Part shown: piece after piece, positions 9,924 through 20,662 of the stretch
How positions within the stretch are numbered: the stretch's first letter is position 1
How the letters are laid out: the number at the start of each line of letters is the position of its first letter
Assembly: GCF_000142905.1 (NCBI RefSeq)
Contig: NW_013657668.1
Coordinates: forward strand, 314,912 to 378,911
Reading direction: 5' to 3'
Source of the DNA: Thecamonas trahens ATCC 50062
Lineage: Eukaryota > Apusozoa > Apusomonadida > Apusomonadidae
DNA length: 64,000 nt
The notes under the pieces: generated by a model
Database searches by the model: none
What the model saw: the letters and a program-made list of their open reading frames with translations, nothing else
What the model was told of the DNA's origin: nothing
Translations under genes and position numbers: made by a program

Positions 9924-10243
9924 ATGTCCGGAAAGATTCGTGCTGCCTGGCTCAAGCCCGAGGTACGCCCCCGCTTCCCCTATCTCCTCCCTCCCCTTCC
10001 GCTACCCTTCCCCCTCCCCTTCGCCGTAAGCCCCATGGATGCTAAGTTTTTGCCGCACCGCCTCACCCAACACCCGCCCCACCCTCTCCACCACAGGCTT
10101 ACCCCATCTTTGCCGTCATTGCCGGCGGCCTCGGCGCTGCCGGTGGTATGCTCACCTACTACGCCACCTCGCACCCGGACAACTGCTTCAACAAGTCGAA
10201 GCCGTTCCCGTACATGCGCGTCAATGACCCGCGCGGCAACTGA
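9924..10243 (+). CDS. NDUFA4/B12D (MLRQ)-family small mitochondrial subunit
   Basis: Two exons, 9924-9962 (13 codons) and 10097-10243, phase 0, donor GTACGC, acceptor ACAG; only 61 residues. Exon 1 gives MSGKIRAAWLKPE and exon 2 AYPIFAVIAGGLGAAGGML, so the WLKPE-AYP junction recreates the family motif just before its single membrane helix (about residues 14-33). The tail (NPD/HPDNCFNKSKPFPY type) resembles NDUFA4, an inner-membrane subunit of respiratory complex IV (formerly assigned to complex I). Neither exon would be recognisable alone. I see nothing in 10244-10422. Confidence 0.72.
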
Positions 10244-10422
10244 GCGCCCTCGCCACTGCGCCCTGACCTCTCGCAGGCGGCAGCAACACGGCGCTGCGCA
10301 TCCCCGCACCCCCTCGCTCGCCTACGCCACGCATACACTGAAGTAACACACCGGCCCGAGTGTGCTCATCTTTCCTCCCCCCCCTCCCCCTCTTCCTTCC
10401 CCTCCCACTCTCTCACCAGCCT

Positions 10423-13400
10423 TTACGGCGCCTTGAGCTTGGCCAAGTTCCGCTGCAGCTTCTCCATCTCGGCCCGCCGCCGGATCATCTCCTTGATACT
10501 ATCGGCGGTTGCGCCGCTTCCGACTGCGCCTGGCCCACCGGCGCCTGATGCGGCCGTCGGCCGCACTGCTGGCTTGGCAAACGATGTCGCCGCGGCAGCG
10601 AGCGACTTGCACGAGCTCTCCACCCCTGCCGCTGCTCCGCGCAGCCGCTTGAACGCCTCGGTCTCGGCGCCACCCGACACAACCTCCACCAGCTCATGGA
10701 TGGCATCGGCAACGCTGCTGGCGGCCCGCTCCAGCGCCTCCACTCGCGCCTCACCCTGAATAAAGAACCGTGCCGCTGCGACGAGCTCGCCAGTCGCCGC
10801 TGCCACAGCACGCGCAGCAAGCACCATGTCCTCGTGGTCCGCAGCCTGCGCGCCCTTGTGCGCCGCAATCGCCACTTCCACGAGCACCACTCCGGCAGAC
10901 ACAATCTCCTGCGAAGCCTTGATCACAAGCGCCACAAACGCGTCGTGAGCTGCATCCGCCTTGGCCCCGGCAACAGACGCCGCAAGCTGTGCCAGCTCTG
11001 CCAGCGACGACTTCATCGCGTTGATGTCGGCTGTCACTTGCGCCATCTCGTGCTCGAAAGCAACAAGCGGATCCAGCCCGGCCTCCACAGACTTGAGCCG
11101 CCCCAGACCGGTGAGCACTGTCGTCACGCCAGTGCTCACTCCCTTGGCCGCCTCCGACATCACATCGCCTGAGAGTCCAAACGCCTGCAGCTGCTCCACG
11201 AGGCAGGGACCCAGGTTCGCGCCGCCCTCGGCCACTGCATCGGCACCGGGAACGCCCATTCGCTCGCCGCCACCGAGTGCGCGACTGAGCGCCTTGACAA
11301 GCGTCTCGAGCGCCGCAGGAACCTCCTCCGCCAGCTCTAGGAAGGCATGCTTGCCTCGGCCCGCCGCAAACAGCAGCCGCTGCGAGAACAACAGCACGCC
11401 CTTGGCCGCGCTCTCCACAGCGCTAACCTCGGCCCGCGATGGCGACGAGCCTGTTCCCGTCCCGCCCTTGCCGCTTTTCTGCAGCGCCTCAGCCGCCGCC
11501 GCACTCGCCATCACCTTGTCGCACACCTGGTCAATCGTCGCCTGCACCCGCTTGTCCGCCGCCGCCGCCGCATCCACAGCACCGCCAAACGCGGCTGCCG
11601 CACTCTGCAGCCCACTCAGCCCTCCGCTCTCCACCACCAGCGACTTGAGCGCACACGCAAGGTTGCCGGCAGCATTAAGCAGCGCCATCTGGTCCACAGC
11701 CTCGTCAAGCGCAGCAGCTCCCAGCTCGGCAAGCTCCACAACCTTGGCCGCTGCCTCGGCGGCTTCCATGGCAAACGCACCGCGCTCTTCTGCACTCAGC
11801 TCGATGCTCCCTTCAGCCCCGACGCTGGACTCGACAAGCTCGACGAGTTCGCTCGCGGCGCTCCGGAGTGAGCCCACTAGCTCGCCAAATTCGGCGTTGG
11901 CCTCATTGGGCAGCTCTTGCGCTCCCACCAGGAACTTGATCGTCTCCAGCTCACCGAGTGTCTGGCTCATGGCAGACACCGCGCCCTCTAGCATCCGCTT
12001 GCCGGTCGCGCCGCGCGCAGCTGCTCCCAGAACCTGCGTCAGCGCCTCCGACAGCTGCTGCGACCCGCTGGAGACCGCGCTCAACCCAGTAGGCGAGCCC
12101 ATAAGCACGCTGCTCGCTCCCGTCGCCAACTGTGCAATCGCAGCAGCCATTGCCTCGCCGGCAGCAAGCAGCGCTTGCCGTGCCTCGTCCTCGCCCGTCA
12201 GTGCCATGCATCCCAGCACCGCCGCAACCACGCCTGGCAGCGCCTCGGTCACCACCAGCACCGCGCTCGTCACCGTCTCTGGTGCCGTCTGCGCAGCATC
12301 CATCACCTCGGACGCTCCGCGCACAAGCTCCAGGAGCCGTGTCTTGACCGCCTTTTGGTAGTCACCGTACTTGAGTCCGTCAACTAGTGACGCTGCCGCA
12401 GCCTCGGGCGCCGCCGCACCCTCCCGCAGCCGTGCAAGCGCAGCCTCCACCTGCGCCTCGGCAGCTCGCCCGGCCTCGCCAGCAGCCTCTTCCGCCTTCA
12501 CCACTGCTGTCACGGCACGGACAGCCTCGAGTGCATGCGCCACTACCGGCCTTATCCGGCCCGCGTGCTTGGGGTCACCGCCGGCCTCGCTTGCGCTTTC
12601 AAACAGCACCATGGCAGCCTCAGCGACGCCTGCTCCACTCCGCAGAATACGCGCTCCCAGTGCAGGCTGGGCCGCCGCCTCGGCTGCTCCGCGCAGCTTG
12701 CCCGGCAAGTTACCCAGCGCTGCCGCAAGCTCCGCGGCAGCTCGAACGAGTGCATCGGCAGAGCTCACCGCAGCCTCGCCCAGCGCCTGCAGCCCGGCTT
12801 CCACGCCACTCAGCGCCCCACTCAGCGCAGCCGCCTTGGTCCCGTACTGCCTTCCCGCTCCCGCCTTGGGTCGCGATACGCCAACCTCAAGCGCAGCCTT
12901 GCCCAGCTCCTGCGCCACCCGCACAGCAGCTTCGGCCCCATCAGCGCACTCCTTCTGCCCGGGCGTGATGAGTCTGGCGTGCTGCTGCAGCACGCCCAGG
13001 GCCTCCAGCGCGCTCTTAAGCTTCTTGTCCATCTTGGACTGCGCCTTGGCAGACGTCACATCGCTTGACACAAGCTTCGACGCCGCAATGAGCGTGTTGA
13101 CAGCGTTGCCCACGGCTGCAGCCCCGCCCAGGAGCTCATCCACAAGCGAGCCGCCATCGCCGCCTGGGGCTCCGCTTGGCCCCGCCAAAGACCCACCACC
13201 CAAAAGCCCGGCCCCTAGCGCAGCGCTCTTGGTTGCACTCTCGTACGTCTTGAGCGCAGATGCAAACGACTTGGCGGCCGAGAGGAACTTCTTGTGCACA
13301 CTACTGTCGTCTGGCGCACTCGCGTTTGCATCCGCCGCCTTGGCCAGCTTTGTGGCTGCAGACTTGATCTTCGACCCGAGGCTCTTGAGCGCGTCTTTGT

Positions 13401-16400
13401 CGGCCTCGGCGTCTGCCAAACTCTTGTACACCTCCTTGGCCGCCACAAGCAGGTCGCGGACCGCAAGCACAACCTTTGTGTACGCGCCCTTGAACTTCTT
13501 CTTTGACGAGGGCTTGGCTCGCAGCAACGATGCCAGCGCCTTCATCACAGCCTTGAGCTCGTCTTGCAGCTCGTCATATGCCGTTGTGTTGCTCGCTTTG
13601 CGTGACTCGCTCGTCTCGACCTTGCTCCCGGCTCTGCCCGCCTCGTTCGTCTGCACCGATCGCCCGCTCGCCTGCACCGTCGCTCCCGCCACGGCAGCCT
13701 TGCCCACCAACCGCGCCGCAAGCGTCGCCGTCGCCTTGGCCTGCTTCGACGCCGAGTTGGGCCGCGTCGCCGCAACATCGGACAGCTTGTGCAACGAGAG
13801 CGAGAGCAGGTCTGCAGCATGAAGCAAGTCCTCTTGCAGGCCGTGGATCGGGTACTGCGACGCTGGTGGGAGATGGGCTGGTTCCAGACCCGGCAGGGCC
13901 TTCAGGATCGCGCTCACAGCAGCCTTGAACTCCTTGGCTTGCGTCGACTTGGACGGATTGACCACAGAGTCAATGGCCTTGTTGAGCGTCTTGACTGCTG
14001 CCGGAACCTCAGAGCTCTGCAGCACTCCCGAGGCCCGCGGGTTCGGCTCGGTCGACTTGGCGAGCTCGCCCGCCGCCGCCAGCCCGCTGCTCACCGCTTC
14101 GATCACCGCTTCCAGCGGGACAAGTAGGTCGGCCTTGGCAGCCTTGAACTCGTCTGATGCCGCCGCCCCAGTCACGACCTCGGTCAGCAGCTGGCCGATC
14201 GACGTCACTCGCCGCGCCACAAGCGCAAGGTCTCGCGGCGAGCTCGCCGCCGCGGTCTCCAGCTTGCCCATCGCCGAGCACAGTGCCCGCCCTGCAGACA
14301 CAACGTCGTTTTTGAAGCCGTGCGTCGGGTCGCCATGCGCCACCAGGTCGCTAGAGTCTGGCACCCCGCTCAGCATCGCGTCTGGCACCGCTCCGCTGCT
14401 TCCGGACGACAGCACCTCCATCGCACCTGCGAGCATCTGTGTCACCGCAAGCAAGTCGTCCAGGCCCGACGGCACAGCCTCCGCATTGATCTTCTCCAGC
14501 GCTGCTGCCATCGCCTCCACACCCGATGCGCAGTCGCCTGCTCCGGGCATCGCCAACTCGAGCTTGTGAAGTGCTTCGCGGAGCAGCTCGTTGCCATGCA
14601 TCAGGATAAATTCTTGGGTCGCGTCGTTGGGCCGCCGCCGCGCCTCGCGTGCTTTGGAAATGAGCGCTGCGCCTTCGTGGCAAACCGCCACCGCTGCCTC
14701 CAGCAGTGTGTGCTGGTCCTCGGCTGCCTCGACCACCTGGGCGAGCGCCGACGCCGAGTCGGACGCGTGCACAATCTCCGCCGCCACGTCCTTGGCCACC
14801 TGTGACATTTCCGGTGCCGTCTTGGTCAGCGCCGACTCGACAAGCGCTTCGCCTACCGGCGGCACCGCGCTCACCGACGCCACCAGCGCATCTTGCCGCT
14901 GCAGCGCGCTCGCGTCGCGGTCGTCGACATCGCTCCCGCGCACCAGCTTTCCTTCCGCCGCCGCCGCCGACTCAGCTGCCAGCCGCCGCAGCGCCCCGCG
15001 AATGAGCTCTAGTGCGTAGTTGAGGTCAATCGGCCAACAGACCACGCTCGCCTTTTGCGTTCCGGCCTCGAGCGCGTCGACCGACTCGGCCAACGCGCCG
15101 CCTGCCGCTTCCGCGCCCTCGTCTTCGCTCGTCTTGGCTGCGGTTGCCAGCCGGTGTGACTTGTCCACCGCCTTGCGTGCCGCCTGGAGAAACTTGTCCT
15201 GCGACGCTAGCTCCGCTGGCGCCGCGGCGTACACACGCATGGCTCGGTGAAGCGAGTCGGTCGTCCGTTGCGCGTCAGCCAGCGCCCGTGAGCTCTTTTC
15301 CTTTGCCCGCCCTTCCTCCATGCTAGCGCTTACAGGCGTAAGTCGCGCCACAGTCACTGCCAGCTTGTCCTGCACATTCTCGACGAGGGCAACCACCTCG
15401 CGCATGACCTCTAGCTGAGTTCGCTCAGCGACAAACGCGCCCCGCGCATCTTGGACACCGGCCACTGCGCACTCCAGCGATTCGCGCGCCTCATCCGATC
15501 CGTCTGTCGCAGAAAGCGCCCGCGAGGCGCCCTTGAGCTTGGCCAGAGCGTCAGCCACGTCCTGCGACGCCGCTAGCAGCGAGTCGTACGAGCCGCCCAT
15601 GCCAAAAGCACCGGCCTCGAGCGAAGCGAGTTCGCACAGGCTCGCCACCCGCATCCCTACGCCGTTCACCAGCGCCCGCACCGTCGCAGGCTCATCGGCG
15701 TGCTCCAGAATCTTGCTCAGAGACGCGTCAATAGCACTCGCTGCCTCGGCCACCGCGTCGTCAACTATGGGTACAGTGACAAGAGCCTCAAGTCCCGCCA
15801 GCACAGCCTGCATGGTGGTGCGAAGCGTAGAGCCGGCAGCGTACGGCTCGTTCTCGTCGATCGGCACAGCCACCGTCGCACTCTCTACCATTGTCGCCAT
15901 CATTCGCGCCTGGGCCAGCAGACTCGCCGCGGCCGCATCGACCTTGATCGACGGCAGCAGGAGCTGGAGCTGCGCGTAAAAACGTGCCGTGGCCTTTGGG
16001 AGACTGGCCGCCTGCGCGTGAAGCTTGTGGGTGGTCACCACAGGCAGCTCTGAAAAGTGCTTGCCGTCCATGCTCACTGCAAACGCCGGCGCCTCGACGT
16101 TGGCCATCCTCGCCGTCAGCTCGAGCAGCGAGTCGCCCGCCCGGCTTGCCGGTGCGCCAACGCCTGCCGCGCCAAGCATGGCTGCGAGCGCTCCCGAGAC
16201 ATTGCTGGCAGCTCCAAGCAGCGAGTCGAGAGCGAGCGTGTCAATCGTTCCGCTGGGCCCGAGCACGGCTCCTGCCGCGCCGAGCATGGTCAGCGCGCCG
16301 GACGAGACCGTATTGTACGCATTGCCCAGGGCAGCCGCATCGATCGGATCCGACGCCAGCTCAGCGCCCTTGTCCACCGTCCCACGCATCTCGCCCAACG

Positions 16401-18421
16401 CGTCAGCAACCGACTGTGCTGCGGCAAGCAGAAGCGACGAGTCGACCAGCGACGGCTCGCCACCGCCGGCAGCCAGCACCAGGTTGGCCAACCCAATGTT
16501 GACCGCTGCGGTGACATCGACCAGCGCATCATTCGAGTCGGCCACCGCAAGCAGCCGAGCCTCGCGCGCATCGTCGTCCTCGAAATCGGCATCCACAGCA
16601 GCTGCACGCTGCGGGAGCGGCGCATCAGCCGTCGACGGCAGCGCGGCGCTGGCTGCCGCAACAATGCCGGGCATCGCCGACTTGACCTGGGCTGGCGAGG
16701 CCGGCGGCGCGTCGCTCGCCGAAATCACCATGTTGACAAGCTTGCGTTCCGGCTCGCGTTGCTTGCCTTTGGGCCGGGCCGGATAGATGAGACTCGCGGC
16801 TGTCGGTCGCCGCACCTCGTCCCACACCGGCGGCGCCATCTCCTCGCCCGTGTCAACCACCACGTGCGCCGCAAAGTAGGCAAAGTACTCGCGAATGAGC
16901 CGCAGCAAGTCGTGCACATACTGCTCGTCTTGCTTGCCAAGCACACACTGGAACGGCGCTAAGGGCTCCGACGCAAACTCGATGCGGAGTCCTGGCAACG
17001 AGTCGACCTGTGCGCCGTACGCCTCGGTCAAGTCGGCCCACGGGTTGGAAATGAGAAACCGCATTGCCTTGGGCTCCACTCGTGCAATGCCCTTCCCTCC
17101 GACAGCAAGCAGCCGCGGAATGTTGCGCGCTCGCCGCCCAGCCACAATCCGCTCGCGCATCTCGAAAAACGCCCACCCAAAGGTTGGCGAGCCGCGCACA
17201 AGTTCGACATACTTTCGCACCGCTGCCACGCCAGACATCCCGCGCAAGGCCTTGTACGCCTTGACCACGGCGTCGTCAATCTTTTTCGCCTCGGTATGCG
17301 GCGGCGGTACAATGGTTGCCAGCGCCCCATCAAGCGCCGCGTGCGCCTCTTTGGACTTGGTGTAGTCGCCCTCCTCGATCTGCAAGATGCACGCTGCGAG
17401 CGCCACGGCCTCGTCCTCGCTCACCGGCATTTGCCGCGTCGACACCATCTGTCGGTACTGCCGGTACAGCAGCCGCGCCTGCAGCGGGTCGGCCAGGTCC
17501 TCATCCACGTGCCCTCGTGCCCCATCCGGAAAGAAGAGTTTCTGCTTGAAAATGAGTGGATCCGGCACATGCGTCTCATTGTTGGCTTCCCATGGGTCGA
17601 GTCGCACCTTTTGCTCGTGAAGCGTGAGATTGACGTTGAGCCATCCGGCCTCGGGCTCCTCCGGATCGTCGCGGAGCTTGAGCGAGTACTCGGCCACGTT
17701 GCGGACGCCGGCCGCCGTCGCCACCGCTTCGGATATCTTCTGCACGTTCCACGCCTCGTCGATGAGCACCCGCTTGACCGCATCAAAGACCAGGACCCGG
17801 ATCGTCCGCCGCCGCTGCTTGTAGTGCAGCCGCATGCCACCCGTCAGGTTGTATCGATGCAGGTCGTGATGGAGCTCGAGGTACTGGGACTTGAACTCGA
17901 CGTCGACCAGCGACGACGACGGCGCCGCACCAGTGTTGATGAGCGATGCCTGCGCGTCCCACGGGATGAACAAGCCCCAGCCCTGCTCCGGTGTCGAGTC
18001 TGCCGAGCCGTGGTTAAGCTCGTCGTTCACACGGTGACAAAGCTCCCTCACCGTCATCGCCGGATTCACGCCGCGGACGACACGCCCCAACACCAGCTCC
18101 TCCACTCCCAGCGGGTTGCGCTTGTAGAGCTGCCCTCCCCACGCCCAGCAAAACCCGCTCCGCCGCTTGTTAGTCTTCCCACCCCGCCCATCCCTCTCCA
18201 GCTTCACCCTCTCTCCTCCCCCACTGAGCCTGGGGAAAACCACCCTTCCCCCGCTGCCCTTCCCCCGGCTTGCCTACCTCGACACGCAGGTCCATGTCGG
18301 TAAAGGTGACATGGCCCTCAAGCTCAAACTGTTTCTGCGCCAGCTCTCCGTTGTATCCGACCGTCCGCACGTTGCCAGAGCCGGCAATCCGCGACTGCGG
18401 AGCACGCACTGGTGCCAACAT
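10423..18421 (-). CDS. TLN: Talin (FERM head, helical rod, I/LWEQ actin-binding tail)
   Basis: Two exons, 18421-18278 (48 codons) and 18129-10423, phase 0, donor GTAGGC, acceptor GCAG; 2616 residues against 2541 in human talin-1. The head contains F0/F1-like sequence, the talin signature GWLNVNLTLHEQKV, the F2 entry KQKLFFPD..DPLQARLLYRQYR, and an F3/PTB-like lobe (LPGLRIEFASEPLAPFQCVL, LIREYFAYF) ending near residue 500. The rod is a long series of Ala/Ser-rich helices. The tail has the I/LWEQ pattern (LAARAVAAATGELVAAARFF, EAFKRLRGAAAGVE) and a final dimerisation-like helix (KEMIRRRAEMEKLQRNL). Talin couples integrin cytoplasmic tails to actin. Sla2/Hip1R is excluded by the FERM head and size. 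Gap 18422-18679 to divergent uL15m holds no gene. Confidence 0.92.
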
Positions 18422-18679
18422 GTTGCCGAGAGCGGTGGCCAGAGACTGACAGGCCGGCGCCCCTCTTCGGCCGCCGGCTGCCGGCCGCCCGACAGCCAAA
18501 CTCCCCCGCCCACCACCCTGCGCGACATCCGACAGCCCAGGACCACTCCCAGTCTCAACCCCCACCCCCCCGTCCCTCTTCCTCTCACCACCACCCACTC
18601 CACCCCACCCTCATCTTCACCTCACTCCCACCCCTCCCCCCCTCCCCCTTTCCTCCACCCAACCTCTAAATCTTTCCAT

Positions 18680-19492
18680 ATGTTGCGCTTGCTGGCCACC
18701 CAGCTGTGTGCGGCCCGGGCGGTGCGGACGCTGGCGTCCAGCCCGGCGCTGGCGGTCCCGGCCGCCGAGCTGGTCAAGCTCAATACGCTGGCAGACAACC
18801 CCGGCGCGCGGCGGGCGCGCAAGCGTGTGGGCCGTGGGCATGGCTCTGGCCGTGGCAAGACAGCAACGCGCGGACACAAGGGCCAGAAGGCGCGGTCGGG
18901 CGGAGCGCCCGCCCGAGGGTTTGAGGGCGGACAGACACCGCTGCGCAAGCGGCTGCCCAAGCGCGGCTTTACCAACGCCTCGTCGCTTGCCTACGTCCCA
19001 CTCAACCTCGACCGCATCCAGACTGCTGTTGCCGACGGCAGGCTCGACGCCTCGGCGCCCATCACCATGCGCTCGCTCGTCAACGCCGGCGTCGTCTCGG
19101 CGTCGTCGGTCAAGGACGGCATCAAGCTCCTCGCCGGCAAGACGCCCGAGACCTTCCGCCTCCCCATCACGCTCGAAGTCTCGGCCGCCTCGTCGACTGC
19201 CATCGAGGCCATCGAGCGCGCCGGTGGCTCCATCAAGACTGTCTACTTTAACCGCCTCGGCCTGCGCGCCCTGCTCAAGCCGCACACCTTTGACGTCATG
19301 CCGCGCCTCGCCCGCCCGCCGCCGCGCCTTCGCGCCCGCTACGAGTCGTACGAGCACCGCGGCTACCTCGCGCCCGAGTTTGCGGGCGACTATCCGGCTG
19401 GCTGGCTCGACGGCGCCGCCGACGTCGACGCTGCCCTCGATGCCATGCTCGCCACCGCAAAGTCGACGGCAGAGGCCGACGATGCCGAGTAA
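18680..19492 (+). CDS. MRPL15: Mitochondrial large-subunit ribosomal protein uL15m
   Basis: Single exon, 270 residues from the ATG at 18680. The first 30 residues (MLRLLATQLCAARAVRTLAS) form an Arg-rich, acid-free mitochondrial presequence. The L15 core follows: LNTLADNPGARRARKRVGRG, GSGRGKTATRGHKGQKARSG, FEGGQTPLRKRLPKRGF, then the helical C-terminal half (PITMRSLVNAGVV, GIKLLAG). A C-terminal extension beyond bacterial L15 (VMPRLARPPPRLRARYESYE and an acidic tail) is typical of mitochondrial forms. Its stop lies 11 bp from the stop of TFIIS on the other strand. Confidence 0.93.
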   Translation: MLRLLATQLCAARAVRTLASSPALAVPAAELVKLNTLADNPGARRARKRVGRGHGSGRGKTATRGHKGQKARSGGAPARGFEGGQTPLRKRLPKRGFTNASSLAYVPLNLDRIQTAVADGRLDASAPITMRSLVNAGVVSASSVKDGIKLLAGKTPETFRLPITLEVSAASSTAIEAIERAGGSIKTVYFNRLGLRALLKPHTFDVMPRLARPPPRLRARYESYEHRGYLAPEFAGDYPAGWLDGAADVDAALDAMLATAKSTAEADDAE

Positions 19493-19503
19493 CACCCTCG
19501 TCC

Positions 19504-20556
19504 TCAGCACCGCCACTTGTTCCCGCAGTTGGTGCAAGTGACAAAGACCGTCATCGGCTCATCCGCAGACCGCGTCTGCAACTGGTAGTATGTGCACTTG
19601 CGCTCCTTGCACTTGCCGCACTTGAACATGTCCGTCTCCGCCATCACCTCGGCCATAGCCATGTCCTTGTCGCCCTGGATCTTGGCCGCCTTGATCGTGT
19701 CGCGCACATCCGGGTTGACAAGATCCTCGTCCGAGAGGCCCATGAACATCTCGGTCGACATCGAGCCCTGCAGCAGTTGCAGCGGCAGCGGGTTCTTCTC
19801 GTCGCGGAGCACCGCCGCAATCGCCCGCCCGCGTCGCTTGTAGTCGGCAGTCACGTCCTCGCCCTCAGCAGCAAACATCGCCTCCTCGATCGCCACCGCC
19901 ACCTCCGCTGGCGTGCGCTCCTGACCGCCCTCGGCCGTCTTGCCGAGTCCCTCAAAGAAGAGCTTGCGCATAAAGTCGCGCGCACGCACTCCGGTTGTCG
20001 CATACGTCCCGCTGCTCACCGCCTTGTTGTCCGCACGGACCTTGCTGGCAGGCTTCGCCTCCGCTCCCGCCTCGGGCTTGGCTGCCGCTACCTTTGCGCT
20101 TGCCGGCGGCGCCATGCGCTTGAACGACTTTTGCCCCGGCGGCGTCGCCGGCGACTTGGAGCCAGAGTACATCGCCCGCCACGAAGCCAGGAGTCTCTTG
20201 GCCTTGGTCCGGACCTCGGGCACTTCGTGCTTGCGCAGCATGTTCACCGTGTGGCCTACCTTGGTCTTCTTCAGCACCTCCACCGTCACAGGCTCGCTCT
20301 CCAGCTGCACAAGCATGTCCAGCACACGCTCCTTGGCCTACCCCCCCGGAACCCATCCCCCCGTTCCCGTCCCCACCCCACCCGTTCCCGTCCCCAGTGG
20401 CGCAGCTGTAAGTCGCACTCAATCTACCCCCCTCTCCCCCCCTTCCTCCCTCCCTCCCCCCCCCTCCCCCCTCCCACATACCGTTGCGTCGCTCACAAGC
20501 GACTTGAGGTCCATGTTGATCCCCATCACCGTCGCCACTGTCCCGGACTTTGCCAT
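19504..20556 (-). CDS. Transcription elongation factor S-II (TFIIS)
   Basis: Two exons, 20556-20482 (25 codons) and 20337-19504, phase 0, donor GTATGT, acceptor GTAG; 302 residues, the usual TFIIS size. N-terminal helical LW-type domain (LKKTKVGHTVNMLRKHE), a linker, then the central RNA polymerase II-binding domain (YKRRGRAIAAVLRDEKNPLP, DEDLVNPDVRDTIKAAK). The C-terminal zinc ribbon has Cys pairs CGKC and CTNC and a final C, with the TRSADEPMTVFVTC hairpin whose Asp-Glu pair enters the polymerase active site to stimulate transcript cleavage. All key residues are present. Tail-to-tail with uL15m. Confidence 0.95.
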
Positions 20557-20662
20557 AACTGCTATCCGTCTATCGACAAGAGTTACCCTCATACCCCAAC
20601 CCCAACCCTTGCCTCCAACCACATGGAGGCGGACTTCAATGCGCACACACACACTCTCTCTC

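Noticed and set aside
10961-18303. Several 160-480-residue plus-strand ORFs across talin
   Set aside because: All lie opposite Ala/Ser-rich talin codons, are Ala/Ser/Pro-rich and resemble nothing; they are shadows of the minus-strand gene.
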